A stretch of DNA of 51,566 bases from Nitrosopumilales archaeon (GCA_016838825.1 JAEHKU010000005.1:1-51566); one strand, 5' to 3'. Positions 31,865 through 40,485 are shown, counted from the first letter of the stretch. A program made the numbers and translations. Notes: generated by a model from the letters alone, not told the origin.

Positions 31865-32449
31865 ATGGCCTCAGAAGTAAATTACAATAAAGCTTTTGAA
31901 CATTACAAACACCTTTCCTTATTTTGGACAGATTTGATATATCTAATGGCCAGCAAGCCTCAGTCACTCACTGCAACTGGGCCTATGCGAAAATTTGCTA
32001 CTAACGCAAAAAAAGTTACGACAGAACTGATTGAATCTAATCAAGATCTAATTGAATTTAATACAAGACTAGCAGAATACTATAAACAATTATCAGATAC
32101 ATGGATAGAATCACAGAAACAAGTTAGTAAAAAAATGCCAGATATACCACAGGATGCAGAACAATTGGATTCATACAAACGAGTCTGGATAGATATATTT
32201 GAAAATTACTTTACTCAGTTATTTGATTCAAAAAAGTTTGGTGAAAATTATGGTAAACTAGTATCAAGTGAGCTCGAACTCTCAAAACACTGGAATGACA
32301 TGGTAAATACATTACTAGAATCTGCAGATTTACCAAGTAAAAAAGAGATTGACGAAATATACAAAGAGTTACAACAGTTACGCAGACGTGTTTCAAAATT
32401 AGAAAAAGAACCAGTAAAAAAAGTGGTAGAAAATACTAATGCAGAGTGA
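31865..32449 (+). CDS. phaE: Class III PHA synthase subunit PhaE
   Basis: The non-catalytic helical partner that activates PhaC. The 194-residue protein is helical throughout, with the segment ATGPMRKFATNAKKVTTELI and the C-terminal coiled coil KKEIDEIYKELQQLRRRVS typical of PhaE. It overlaps phaC by 11 bases. Archaeal PhaE proteins are shorter than bacterial ones, as here. Confidence 0.85.
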   Translation: MASEVNYNKAFEHYKHLSLFWTDLIYLMASKPQSLTATGPMRKFATNAKKVTTELIESNQDLIEFNTRLAEYYKQLSDTWIESQKQVSKKMPDIPQDAEQLDSYKRVWIDIFENYFTQLFDSKKFGENYGKLVSSELELSKHWNDMVNTLLESADLPSKKEIDEIYKELQQLRRRVSKLEKEPVKKVVENTNAE

Positions 32450-33503
32450 ATCAGGGATCAGCCCAAAAATTATTGAAGAGTTTTTAAAATTTAATCGAAA
32501 TATTATAGATGCACCAAACCACGTACCAGCACCTGACGAAATTAATTTGGGAATAACTCCACATGATGTGGTTTATACTGAAGATAATATTCGATTACTT
32601 CATTACAAACCATTAACACAAAAACAAGCTCAAATTCCCCTTGTAATTACATACGCAATTATCAATCGTTATCATATACTAGATATTCAACCTGAAAAAA
32701 GCTGGGTCAGAAATCTTTTACAGCAGGGAATTGATGTTTATATGCTTGATTGGGGAACCCCCTCAAATCTATACAAGTACCTTGGTTTTGATGATTATGT
32801 AAATGGATATCTAGATAACAGCTTGGATTTTGTACGTGATGAAGCTGGGGTTGAACAAGTTTCATTGCAGGGATATTGTACGGGTGGTACAATTGCAACA
32901 ATTTATTCTTCGCTACACCCAGAAAAGATCAAAAATCTAGTTATGACTGCTCCTGTCATTGATGGTTGGCGTGATACTACTGTTGTAAGTAATCTAACGA
33001 AGCATATTGATGTGGATAAAATGGTCGATACTATTGGCAATGTGCCTCCAGAATTCATGTACTATTGTTTCTCTCTTCTCAAGCCGTTCGAGCAGGGAGT
33101 CGACAAATACATTAACTTTTTCAGAAATATAGATAATCAAAAATTTGTAGATAGCTTTTTGCGCATAGAAAAATGGGTTAGTGATACCCCGCCAATTCCA
33201 GGCGAGCTTTTTAGACAATGGGTTAAAGATATTTACCAAGAAAATCTTCTCATACAAAATAAAATGTACGTAGGAGGGCGGCAAGTTTCTCTGGAAAACA
33301 TAACTATGCCAATATTCACACAGGTAGCAGTTGGTGATCATCTCGTTTCTCCGGAATGTAGTATGCCTTTACACTATTCAGTTGCGAGTGAAGATAAAAC
33401 CTTGAGAGTATACCCAAGTGGTCACGTTGGAATGATTGCTAGTTCATTTTCACAAAAAAAGATTCTCCCAGAACTTGGTAAATGGTTAATTGAGAGATCT
33501 TGA
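32439..33503 (+). CDS. phaC: Class III PHA synthase catalytic subunit PhaC
   Basis: Polymerises 3-hydroxyacyl-CoA to polyhydroxyalkanoate. The 354-residue protein has the lipase-like box GYCTGG with the catalytic Cys147, Asp300 (VAVGDHLVSPECS) and His329 (YPSGHVGMI), which lie within two residues of the class III enzyme triad. The fold is alpha/beta hydrolase without a signal. It shares a message with phaE. PHA would serve as carbon store. Confidence 0.95.
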   Translation: MQSESGISPKIIEEFLKFNRNIIDAPNHVPAPDEINLGITPHDVVYTEDNIRLLHYKPLTQKQAQIPLVITYAIINRYHILDIQPEKSWVRNLLQQGIDVYMLDWGTPSNLYKYLGFDDYVNGYLDNSLDFVRDEAGVEQVSLQGYCTGGTIATIYSSLHPEKIKNLVMTAPVIDGWRDTTVVSNLTKHIDVDKMVDTIGNVPPEFMYYCFSLLKPFEQGVDKYINFFRNIDNQKFVDSFLRIEKWVSDTPPIPGELFRQWVKDIYQENLLIQNKMYVGGRQVSLENITMPIFTQVAVGDHLVSPECSMPLHYSVASEDKTLRVYPSGHVGMIASSFSQKKILPELGKWLIERS

Positions 33504-33530
33504 TAAAAAAAAAGAAAAAATAGATTCACA

Positions 33531-33953
33531 CTAGTTTCTAAATTGTGTGAATGCTGATATCCAAGATTGCAGAATGTTCTTGTTTAGATCTGCAAATGCC
33601 TTTGCATTATCATTGAATGTCTTGACATTTTGCTGTGTTGCATCAATTGCTGCTAGTGCTATTTGATTTTGTACTGAGAATGCTTTAATGGCTTCCTCGG
33701 TAGTATCATTGATTACCTTTAGGCTTGCTTGTGGAACGTTTGTGTTTAGTCCACTACGATTTGCATATTCTCGCTGTAGTGTAATAGTGGAGTTAATAGC
33801 GTTCTTCCATGCTTCAAGGTATTCTTGCTGAAGATTTGTGATTGACTGTAGATTTTTTGGTGTTGCTTTCTCTACACCATCAAAGAATCTTTCAACATTT
33901 TGCCTACTAACTGCATAGATATCTTTTGATTCGGTTGGTTTCACTGTACTCAT
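33531..33953 (-). CDS. Phasin-like PHA granule protein
   Basis: A 140-residue helical protein with phasin-like composition: NVERFFDGVEKATPKNLQSI, QQEYLEAWKNAINSTITLQ and a long Ala/Gln-rich helix (VQNQIALAAIDATQQNVKTF). It lies convergent to phaC with 28 bases between. Its start overlaps the stop of the upstream AbrB-domain gene. It likely coats PHA granules. Sequence similarity to characterised phasins is weak, so this rests on position and composition. Confidence 0.75.
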   Translation of the reverse strand: MSTVKPTESKDIYAVSRQNVERFFDGVEKATPKNLQSITNLQQEYLEAWKNAINSTITLQREYANRSGLNTNVPQASLKVINDTTEEAIKAFSVQNQIALAAIDATQQNVKTFNDNAKAFADLNKNILQSWISAFTQFRN

Positions 33954-34375
33954 TTTTTCACCCCCTGATTTTTCAATTTTTTCTCGATAGGCAAAACTAT
34001 AACTTGGACGAGATTACCTTCTTTTATTCCAAGTGCCTCTCTTTCTGCCTCGGGAATCGAAATTCTTCCATTACTACCAACTGATGTCTTGAACGCACCC
34101 CAGGTTGGTAAATTTGGCATCATCTGTGCAAAACCAAACATCTTTTCCATAGCTTTTGACTGAAATGCGCCAACGTTTTCCATAAAATTTGCTTGAGCTT
34201 CAGTTGCCCTCTTTGTCATTTGCTTTAATGTATCCATGGGATCAAATGTTGAACCTGCTTGGTTCATCATCAAAGAACCAAAAGCTTTCACAAATTCAGC
34301 TTGGGACTGGCCACTTTTTTGGATCCAATCTTTGAACATCTCAGTTGGATTATATTGGTTATTATTACCTGTCAT
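33950..34375 (-). CDS. AbrB-domain protein of the PHA cluster (PhaR-like)
   Basis: A 141-residue protein in two parts. Residues 1-100 form a helical segment with a phasin-like pattern (QKSGQSQAEFVKAFGSLM, EAQANFMENVGAFQSKAM). Residues 100-141 form a short AbrB/SpoVT swapped-hairpin DNA-binding domain (VGSNGRISIPEAEREALGIK then GNLVQVIVLPIEKK). The pairing of granule-binding and DNA-binding parts fits a PHA-sensing repressor, as described for haloarchaeal phaR. It overlaps the phasin gene by 4 bases. Confidence 0.78.
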   Translation of the reverse strand: MTGNNNQYNPTEMFKDWIQKSGQSQAEFVKAFGSLMMNQAGSTFDPMDTLKQMTKRATEAQANFMENVGAFQSKAMEKMFGFAQMMPNLPTWGAFKTSVGSNGRISIPEAEREALGIKEGNLVQVIVLPIEKKLKNQGVKK

Positions 34376-34430
34376 TGGTTTTGTCAGGTAATAGTAATTA
34401 TATAAGTGTATTGGTAATAAATGGATTTGA

Positions 34431-35225
34431 TTACCTATTATTGGTTAAAAAACCCCTAACTAATTCATAGAATTCCTTCGGATTATCAACATAAGGTGTG
34501 TGACCAGAACCATCTATTCTATAGAATCTACAATCCTTGATGGCTGAAACAAAACTATCAGCATATTTTATAGGAATTACAGGATCCCGTTCCCCCCAAA
34601 TTATCAAGGTAGGAACGGAAATTTTTGTCAACTTGTTTGTAATTAATTCTGCGTTTTTAAGACTCAACAAAGTTGACATGAAAGCCATCTTTGCATTTGG
34701 CAACGACATCCGTTCAACAAACCCATCGATAATATGACGTTCGATTTTCTTACCTGGTCCCGCCATCATTTGAAATGCATTTTTAGCAGCATCGCGACTG
34801 GGGTAAAGTGCAGCCATGATATATGCATCTAGTGCAGGAGTAGTCATTTTCATCGCTCCTGATGGGGAAACTAGAATGAGTTTTTCTACTTCGGTTTCAT
34901 CCGTTGCACAATATTCTGTCACTATTTGCCCGCCTAAAGATGAGCCAATAATGTTTGATTTTTTGATTCCGAGTTTTTGTAAAAAATTAGAAAAAAATTG
35001 TAAAAAGAATTCTAACGTATAATCTACAGATGGTTTATCGCTATATCCAAAGCCGATCAGATCAGGTACTATTACACGATAGTCATTGTTAAAAAGTGGG
35101 ATTACATGTTCCCATCGTTGTGCTGAGGCACCTAGTCCATGAACCAATATGATAATCTTATTCGAGTTTCCACTTTCCAAATATCTGATCTTATTCCCAT
35201 CTATTTTAACAAATTTTTCATTCAT
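34431..35225 (-). CDS. Alpha/beta hydrolase
   Basis: A 264-residue cytoplasmic hydrolase. The catalytic triad is visible: nucleophile Ser in GSSLGGQI, Asp in WGERDPVIP and His in GSGHTPYVD; the oxyanion region is LVHGLGASAQRW. The substrate is unknown. Its place beside the PHA genes raises the possibility of a PHA depolymerase or 3-hydroxyester hydrolase, but similar sequences occur in many roles. Confidence 0.85.
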   Translation of the reverse strand: MNEKFVKIDGNKIRYLESGNSNKIIILVHGLGASAQRWEHVIPLFNNDYRVIVPDLIGFGYSDKPSVDYTLEFFLQFFSNFLQKLGIKKSNIIGSSLGGQIVTEYCATDETEVEKLILVSPSGAMKMTTPALDAYIMAALYPSRDAAKNAFQMMAGPGKKIERHIIDGFVERMSLPNAKMAFMSTLLSLKNAELITNKLTKISVPTLIIWGERDPVIPIKYADSFVSAIKDCRFYRIDGSGHTPYVDNPKEFYELVRGFLTNNR

Positions 35226-35323
35226 TTATTCAGTCGTGGTGTAACTATCACATAGATATATTTTGTCATGTGAATCATTTTGAAAATTACCGATCAAGTT
35301 AATAAAAAAAATGGATGTTACTT

Positions 35324-35668
35324 TTAGAGTGCAGATATGCCTTTTCTCTTGGTACCTATATCAACAGTTTCGTCTATAGTTGAAATAAAGATTTTTCCGT
35401 CACCATGAGAACCAGTTCCCGCTGCGTTTACTATTGCTGCTATTACTTGGTCAACTTGTGAATCATCAACGACCGTGACGATTGAGTTTATTGAACTAAA
35501 TTCAGCAACAAATTTTGCTGTACCCCTTAAACCTGATACAATTGGTCTCGCTCCTTTTCCTTGACCTCTTGCATCATGAATAGTGATACCAGTTACTCCC
35601 GTTTTCTTAAGCGCTTCCACAACAGGTCTGCATTTTACTATAGGTACAAAAACTTCTATTCGTTTCAT
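35324..35668 (-). CDS. PII nitrogen-regulatory protein (GlnK/GlnB family)
   Basis: A 114-residue signal protein that binds ATP/ADP and 2-oxoglutarate. The start (MKRIEVFVPIVKCRPVVEAL), the T-loop region (GQGKGARPIVSGLRGTAKFV) and the C-terminal GDGKIFISTIDETVDIGTKRKG are conserved. The Tyr that is uridylylated in bacteria (residue 51) is absent. No ammonium transporter gene is adjacent, so its partner is unknown; it sits next to the PHA-linked hydrolase. Confidence 0.92.
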   Translation of the reverse strand: MKRIEVFVPIVKCRPVVEALKKTGVTGITIHDARGQGKGARPIVSGLRGTAKFVAEFSSINSIVTVVDDSQVDQVIAAIVNAAGTGSHGDGKIFISTIDETVDIGTKRKGISAL

Positions 35669-35698
35669 TAGATATTCTATAATATTCTTGAATTTAAG

Positions 35699-36166
35699 CT
35701 AACTCTTCTTTCGCTTTACAACAAAAATTCCAGCACCAATAATTGCAATTATAGCGATAGCGATAAGGTATACACTTGATTCATCATACGAATCTTTGAT
35801 TTTTGTATCTTGGGATTTTTTTGCTTCAAAATCAAACAAACTCGTAACTTCAATGTTCTCATTTATCGCATACACTGTATATGGACCACTTTTCTCCCAT
35901 CCAGAGCCACCTGCTATCAAAAGAGTGGAAAATACACCGCTTGTCTTGTAGGCTAATTCTTCAAAGAAAATTGTATCCCCATCAGAATTTTCTATTATGA
36001 TTAGGACAAATTCACTCTCAGGGGATTCAACGTTTCCAAAGACTGAGATTATATCACTATCATGATATGATTCTTGATCAGTTGATACGTAGATTGAAGT
36101 TGCATCTAATTGATTGATAGTGAATGCTATAAGGCATATCATAATTCCCAGAAAATACAAATTCAC
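35699..36166 (-). CDS. Exported hypothetical with C-terminal membrane anchor
   Basis: A 155-residue protein I cannot assign to a family. It has a signal peptide (about residues 1-22), an extracellular beta-sandwich-like domain (STDQESYHDSDIISVFGNV, FVLIIIENSDGDTIFFEEL, GPYTVYAINENIEV), and a C-terminal helix with basic tail (LIAIAIIAIIGAGIFVVKRKKS). The YVSTDQESYxxxD pattern resembles the domain seen in other thaumarchaeal exported proteins. It lies 30 bases upstream of the PII gene on the same strand. Confidence 0.72.
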   Translation of the reverse strand: MNLYFLGIMICLIAFTINQLDATSIYVSTDQESYHDSDIISVFGNVESPESEFVLIIIENSDGDTIFFEELAYKTSGVFSTLLIAGGSGWEKSGPYTVYAINENIEVTSLFDFEAKKSQDTKIKDSYDESSVYLIAIAIIAIIGAGIFVVKRKKS

Positions 36167-36297
36167 TAGATTAATGATAAATTAGCTGAATAAATTTCAT
36201 CAAGAATTATTTTCACAAATCTTTTCTCAATAAGAGATCATTTGGAGAATTGTGGAATACAATACTGAGGAAAGATCAGCAATACTTTTAAATAATG

Positions 36298-36311
36298 TAT
36301 CGCTAGCGATA
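36298..36311 (+). promoter_or_regulatory. Palindrome TATCGCTAGCGATA before the 36323 gene
   Basis: A perfect 14-bp palindrome is followed by a direct copy of GCGATAT (36306-36312 and 36318-36324), the second overlapping the ATG. The TATA-like TTTAAATAAT lies at 36286-36295, so the repeats occupy the start-site region of the downstream gene. This would be a good place for a repressor. Confidence 0.5.
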
Positions 36312-36322
36312 TCACAAGCGAT

Positions 36323-36700
36323 ATGAACCGAGCAAAATCAGCACAAAAGGTAAAAATGAAAAACTATTCTGGAAGATTACCAGAACAACTAGATCCTGAT
36401 AAGATCGTTATGACAAAAAAGGACATTCTAGAAATAATTGATTTGATCTTGCAACAGTGGAATCAAAACTTTGGTGCTAACTGGAAATTCATACTTGGAT
36501 TACGTGGAATCAAAGCAGGAATAATGCTTCAACCTGAGAGCGTAGTACGAAAGATCTGGACAGCGCTACTTGGATTCATAAATCAAATCCTCTATGAGTT
36601 TACCATAAGAGATGCTGTAAAACAAGACGAAGCATGGGCAAAGGCACTATCAAAAGTTAAACAAAAAATAAAAACTGAAGGATTGGACATAACAGAATAA
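36323..36700 (+). CDS. Hypothetical helical protein, 125 residues
   Basis: A basic, helical protein without recognised domains. It starts at ATG (MNRAKSAQKVKMKNYSGRLP) and has helices TKKDILEIIDLILQQWNQNF and SVVRKIWTALLGFINQILYE. No signal peptide. It is probably expressed from a leaderless or short-leader message under the repeats described at 36298. It is convergent with the following Roadblock-like gene (5 bases). Confidence 0.65.
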   Translation: MNRAKSAQKVKMKNYSGRLPEQLDPDKIVMTKKDILEIIDLILQQWNQNFGANWKFILGLRGIKAGIMLQPESVVRKIWTALLGFINQILYEFTIRDAVKQDEAWAKALSKVKQKIKTEGLDITE

Positions 36701-36704
36701 CTTT

Positions 36705-37115
36705 CTATTTACTCTTTAGAGGTAATTGCGCATCACCGCTGTAAATTTTTACTACTTTACTAGCAATCTCCTCTACATTTACTTCAGGTTCTGCGGATAC
36801 AAGCAAAACATTATGGCTCAACGGTAAAGGAAAACACAATAACACCAATCTATCTCTTCTTGATGCTACATAATTTAATGGTCCAAGCTCTTCGTCAAAT
36901 TCTCTACTTCCAGAATATTTGAAACTAAGTGCAATAAACTCACTTAGTTTCTGACCATCTGACATAAGACGACTTATTCCTTTTTTAAAACCTCCAGCCA
37001 ACAGTTCTCCTTTTTCATCAATTATTCCTGCAAATCTTATCTTATCTTCGTCAAGCAATTTTTTGCATTTTATATTCAGAGTCTGATTTTCAACGGTACT
37101 TTCATTCGAAGTCAT
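36705..37115 (-). CDS. Roadblock-like family protein, subgroup A (longer N-terminus)
   Basis: A 136-residue subgroup A paralogue: KIRFAGIIDEKGELLAGGFK, then a helix, GSREFDEELGPLNYVASRRD, LVLLCFPLPLSHNVLLVSAE, PEVNVEEIASKVVKI. I chose the ATG at 37115; an in-frame TTG at 37169 would add 18 residues that overlap the upstream gene by 17 bases. It follows the paralogue at 37153-37536 directly, so they may be made as a pair. It shares about half of its residues with that neighbour over the core. Confidence 0.68.
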   Translation of the reverse strand: MTSNESTVENQTLNIKCKKLLDEDKIRFAGIIDEKGELLAGGFKKGISRLMSDGQKLSEFIALSFKYSGSREFDEELGPLNYVASRRDRLVLLCFPLPLSHNVLLVSAEPEVNVEEIASKVVKIYSGDAQLPLKSK

Positions 37116-37152
37116 ATCTAAAATATGATAGTTATCTCCATATATTTTCTGG

Positions 37153-37536
37153 TTATGGCCTAGTTCCAATTATCTTTATGACTTTATTTGCAGTTTCTTC
37201 GATGTCAACTTCAGGCTCTGCTGATATTAATAGAACATTATTGTTTATGGGAAAACTCATTACTAATGCTTTTTCCCTTCGAGACGCAGAAAATTTGACG
37301 GGGCCAAGGGTATAATCAAAATCCTTTCTCATTGATACTCTTAAGGCAAGTTCCATGTACATCTTCTGTCTTTCTGCTTCATCTTCTAGAGGTACTAGGC
37401 CTTCTCTGATACCTCCCGCTACTAGCTTTCCCATACTGTTGATCAAACCAGCAAATCTAATTTTTTCTTGTTCAAGTAGTATATCACACATTTGTTGAAA
37501 ATGGCTATACTCATGGGACTTTTCCAATGTTGGCAT
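37153..37536 (-). CDS. Roadblock-like family protein, subgroup A
   Basis: A 127-residue paralogue with KIRFAGLINSMGKLVAGGIR, the helix QKMYMELALRVSMRKDFDYT, GPVKFSASRREKALVMSFPI, NNNVLLISAEPEVDIEETA and a last helix. It is the best match to the 31416 protein. It precedes the 36705 gene on the same strand. Two adjacent paralogues suggest local duplication and perhaps a heterodimer. No catalytic residue stands out. Confidence 0.7.
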   Translation of the reverse strand: MPTLEKSHEYSHFQQMCDILLEQEKIRFAGLINSMGKLVAGGIREGLVPLEDEAERQKMYMELALRVSMRKDFDYTLGPVKFSASRREKALVMSFPINNNVLLISAEPEVDIEETANKVIKIIGTRP

Positions 37537-37623
37537 TTCAATATATCATTACATAATTTCTAATAAAAACCGATCACTTAATTCTGAAAAATTTTTACAT
37601 TAACAAATTCAACCTATCATGGA

Positions 37624-38496
37624 ATGGTTAGTGTCACAAGGCTAATGGAAAAAGCCCTAATGGGCATTGCAAAACAATGGATTGCCGGAGATACAATCAA
37701 CGATGCGCTAAATTCAGCGAGATTATCATACAAGAATAGAATGAATGCAATAATCAACAAACTTGGAGAATATCATACTTCAAAGAAGATTGTATCTAAC
37801 ACAGTAAAAGAATATCAAACGATTCTATCTTCACTCAGAAAATCCCGGGTTGAAGGCGGTGTTTCTATAAAACTTACACAAATAGGACTCACTAGAAATA
37901 GAAAAGAATGTCTTCAAAATCTCAGAGGAATCATAAAAAGTGCATCAACCACACACGAGTTTGTGTGGCTAGATATGGAATCGTCTGATCACACAGACGA
38001 GACAATAGAGATTTACCAACGTCTTTTTACTAGATATGAAAGGTTAGGCATAGCCTTACAAGCAAATCTAAAAAGAACAAAAAACGATCTTGCTGATCTC
38101 ATAAATCATGGCGGAAAAATTCGACTTGTTAAAGGTGCATACAAAGAAAACGCTAGGATAGCTTTCAAATCAAAAAAGGAAGTTGATGACAACTATATTA
38201 GATTAATGAAAGTACTTTTTAAAAAAGGAAATGAGTTTGGTATAGCAACTCATGATTCCGTAATTATTAATGGCGCAATTTCATTATCTAAAAAATACGA
38301 AAAAAAATTTGAGTTTCAAATGTTAAAAGGTATTCGTAATGAATTAAAACCAAAACTTATCCAAAAAGGATTTAATGTTTCTGAATACATTCCATATGGT
38401 ACTAATTGGCTTCCCTATTCAATTCGTAGAATGAAGGAAAGAAAAAGAAATATTTTGTTACTTGGAAGCTCTTTTATTCATTCACAACGAGTTTGA
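37624..38496 (+). CDS. Proline dehydrogenase
   Basis: An FAD enzyme that oxidises proline to P5C. The 290-residue protein shows the TIM-barrel motifs: VSIKLTQIG, FVWLDMESSD, LQANLKRTKNDL, IRLVKGAYKENA, IATHDSV and the final YIPYGTNWLPYSIRRMKERKRN, which binds substrate carboxylate with two Arg. It is a short single-domain form as in many archaea and bacilli. It faces the P5C dehydrogenase gene tail to tail with a 19-base overlap. Confidence 0.9.
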   Translation: MVSVTRLMEKALMGIAKQWIAGDTINDALNSARLSYKNRMNAIINKLGEYHTSKKIVSNTVKEYQTILSSLRKSRVEGGVSIKLTQIGLTRNRKECLQNLRGIIKSASTTHEFVWLDMESSDHTDETIEIYQRLFTRYERLGIALQANLKRTKNDLADLINHGGKIRLVKGAYKENARIAFKSKKEVDDNYIRLMKVLFKKGNEFGIATHDSVIINGAISLSKKYEKKFEFQMLKGIRNELKPKLIQKGFNVSEYIPYGTNWLPYSIRRMKERKRNILLLGSSFIHSQRV

Positions 38497-40055
38497 GTCT
38501 GTGCTCGCATAAATTGTTGCAGATAATTTTCTCCTCCTGCGCTTTTACCAGATATTCCTGAGTCCTTCCAACCACCAAAAGGTTGACTTCTTACAAGTGC
38601 AGCTGTTGTAGCACTCGCAGCTCTATTTGCATAAATTACTCCAGCTTCAATTTTATCAAAAAATTCCTCAATTTGGTTTTTGTCCTCGCTAAAAATACCG
38701 GCTGTTAATCCGTAATTAGTATCATTTGCCAATTTTATTGCTTCATCAAAATTTTCATATTCATCTATACAAAGAATTGGTAAAAACAACTCTTCTTTCA
38801 TTAACTTATGGTTCCGGGGAAGTTTAGTTAGTATAGTTGGCTGAACATAATATCCATGCTCATATTCTGCGCCTTTTTGGATTGAACCGCCTGTGATTAT
38901 TTGTCCATCTTCTTTTGCTTGTTTAATTACTGAATCAAACTTTTTTTGAGCATTTTCGTTTATAACAGGACCTAAGAAGACTTCTTTTTTCCAAGGAAGC
39001 CCTATCTTAAGTGATCTAGTTTTTTCTGCTAATTTTTGAGTAAATTTTTCTGCTATTTCTTTGTGTACATATACTCTAGAACAGGCGCTACATTTTTGAC
39101 CACCATATCCAAAAGATGCCCGCATGACTCCTTCTGTAGCCTTTTCTAAATCTGCTGACTTCGTCACAATGACAGGATTTTTGCCTCCCATTTCAGATAT
39201 GTATGGCTTTGTAGTTTTTTCTGTGAACTTCTTAAAACCTGACATTCCAACATTGTATGAACCTGTAAAAGCAATACCATCTACTAGAGGACTCTCAATG
39301 ATAGCCTTCCCAATAATTCTACCTGGTCCAGTAACAAAGTTGATTGCACCTGCTGGAAGTTTTTGATAAATTGCTTGCACAAATTTGAAGGATGATAATG
39401 GAGAATCACTTGAAGGTTTTAAGATTGCAGTATTCCCTGTTATTAGTGCCCCAGTTGTCATTCCAATTGCAATTGCTGAAGGAAAATTAAATGGAGCTAT
39501 TATCCCCCACACACCATAAGGCTTTAGTACGGTTCTAGTTTTTTCTTTCAAATCAGGATGTTCAGTTTGTTTTGAAAAACCTTCATTGATCTCTAATTGA
39601 TATGCATAAAATCTCATAAAATCAATTGCTTCATCAACATCACCCATAGCTTCTATACGGTTTTTACCATTTTCTAATGACAGTATAGCACTAAGTGCAT
39701 ACTTTTTTTCAGAAAACAAGTCTGCGCATTCTTTAAATATTTTAGATCTTGTTTTATATGAAAATTTACTCCATTCTGAAAAAGATCTCTTTGCAGCTTC
39801 GATTGCGCTAACTGCGTCACTCACAGCTGCCTCTGAGAATCTAGCTATAGTAATTCTAGTATCAGATGGTGATGTTACTTCAAATTTCTTGTCTAAGAAA
39901 ATTTCTTTACCATCAATAATCAGAGGATAGTCCTCATTAAGATTATTTCTTAATTGTTCAACGGCCTTTTCAAATTTCTTATGAAACTCATCTACAGTAT
40001 TTTCACTTACTGCATTTCCCCAAGTAAATTCATTTTTAAACACAAATAATGACAC
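38478..40055 (-). CDS. 1-Pyrroline-5-carboxylate dehydrogenase
   Basis: An NAD(P)-dependent aldehyde dehydrogenase that oxidises glutamate semialdehyde to glutamate. The 525-residue protein has the active-site Asn (GIIAPFNFPSA), NAD-binding GSYNVG, the general base Glu in EMGGKNPVIV and the nucleophile Cys in FGYGGQKCSACSRVY. FGGWKDSGISGKSAGG is near the C-terminus, as in P5CDH. It completes the route from proline dehydrogenase, whose gene overlaps it by 19 bases on the opposite strand. Confidence 0.9.
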   Translation of the reverse strand: MSLFVFKNEFTWGNAVSENTVDEFHKKFEKAVEQLRNNLNEDYPLIIDGKEIFLDKKFEVTSPSDTRITIARFSEAAVSDAVSAIEAAKRSFSEWSKFSYKTRSKIFKECADLFSEKKYALSAILSLENGKNRIEAMGDVDEAIDFMRFYAYQLEINEGFSKQTEHPDLKEKTRTVLKPYGVWGIIAPFNFPSAIAIGMTTGALITGNTAILKPSSDSPLSSFKFVQAIYQKLPAGAINFVTGPGRIIGKAIIESPLVDGIAFTGSYNVGMSGFKKFTEKTTKPYISEMGGKNPVIVTKSADLEKATEGVMRASFGYGGQKCSACSRVYVHKEIAEKFTQKLAEKTRSLKIGLPWKKEVFLGPVINENAQKKFDSVIKQAKEDGQIITGGSIQKGAEYEHGYYVQPTILTKLPRNHKLMKEELFLPILCIDEYENFDEAIKLANDTNYGLTAGIFSEDKNQIEEFFDKIEAGVIYANRAASATTAALVRSQPFGGWKDSGISGKSAGGENYLQQFMRAQTQTRCE

Positions 40056-40145
40056 ATTGATAATAATTTAAACCAGCAAAGGTATTCTCAACTGTAATTT
40101 TCGTGTAAAGAGTTAAATTCAGATATCAAATTGCAATTGACTATA

Positions 40146-40343
40146 ATGGCTAAGAAAAAAAAATCTAAATCTAAGAGCCGAAAATCAAAAGTAAAAAGAA
40201 AACCATTTGGTGGTTATTCAATAAATTTTGCAGGTAGAAATGAAACATTGGAAGATGTTTTTGGAAATGGTAACATTGCGCCTAGCGAAATGACAAAGAA
40301 AATTTGGGCTTTTATAAAGGCAAACGATTTAGCTTCAAAATAA
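40146..40343 (+). CDS. Basic protein with a SWIB/MDM2-like half domain
   Basis: A 65-residue protein with a Lys/Ser-rich N-terminal tail (MAKKKKSKSKSRKSKVKRKP) and a short C-terminal segment (APSEMTKKIWAFIKANDLAS) like the core helix of SWIB/MDM2 domains, where the W-x-F/Y-I-K pattern is typical. It is shorter than a full SWIB domain. A chromatin or rRNA-binding role is possible from the basic tail. I chose the ATG at 40146; an upstream frame start would add five residues. Confidence 0.62.
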   Translation: MAKKKKSKSKSRKSKVKRKPFGGYSINFAGRNETLEDVFGNGNIAPSEMTKKIWAFIKANDLASK

Positions 40344-40378
40344 TAATAGGCTAGATTATCCTTTAACGTCTTTTAATT

Positions 40379-40453
40379 ATGGCAAAAAGAAAAAAAGGAA
40401 AACATCGGAGAAGAGCAGATCAATATGCTGCTCGTAGATGGCGAAAACTTTAG
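40379..40453 (+). CDS. 24-residue very basic micropeptide
   Basis: A tiny frame (MAKRKKGKHRRRADQYAARR plus WRKL) with half of its residues Arg or Lys lies 35 bases after the SWIB-like gene. It resembles very small basic ribosomal proteins such as eL41 in composition but not in motif. Its position behind another basic small protein suggests a real gene. Translation needs proof. Confidence 0.45.
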   Translation: MAKRKKGKHRRRADQYAARRWRKL

Positions 40454-40485
40454 CCTTGCAAAAATTTTTCTTTCTTAATAACTAG

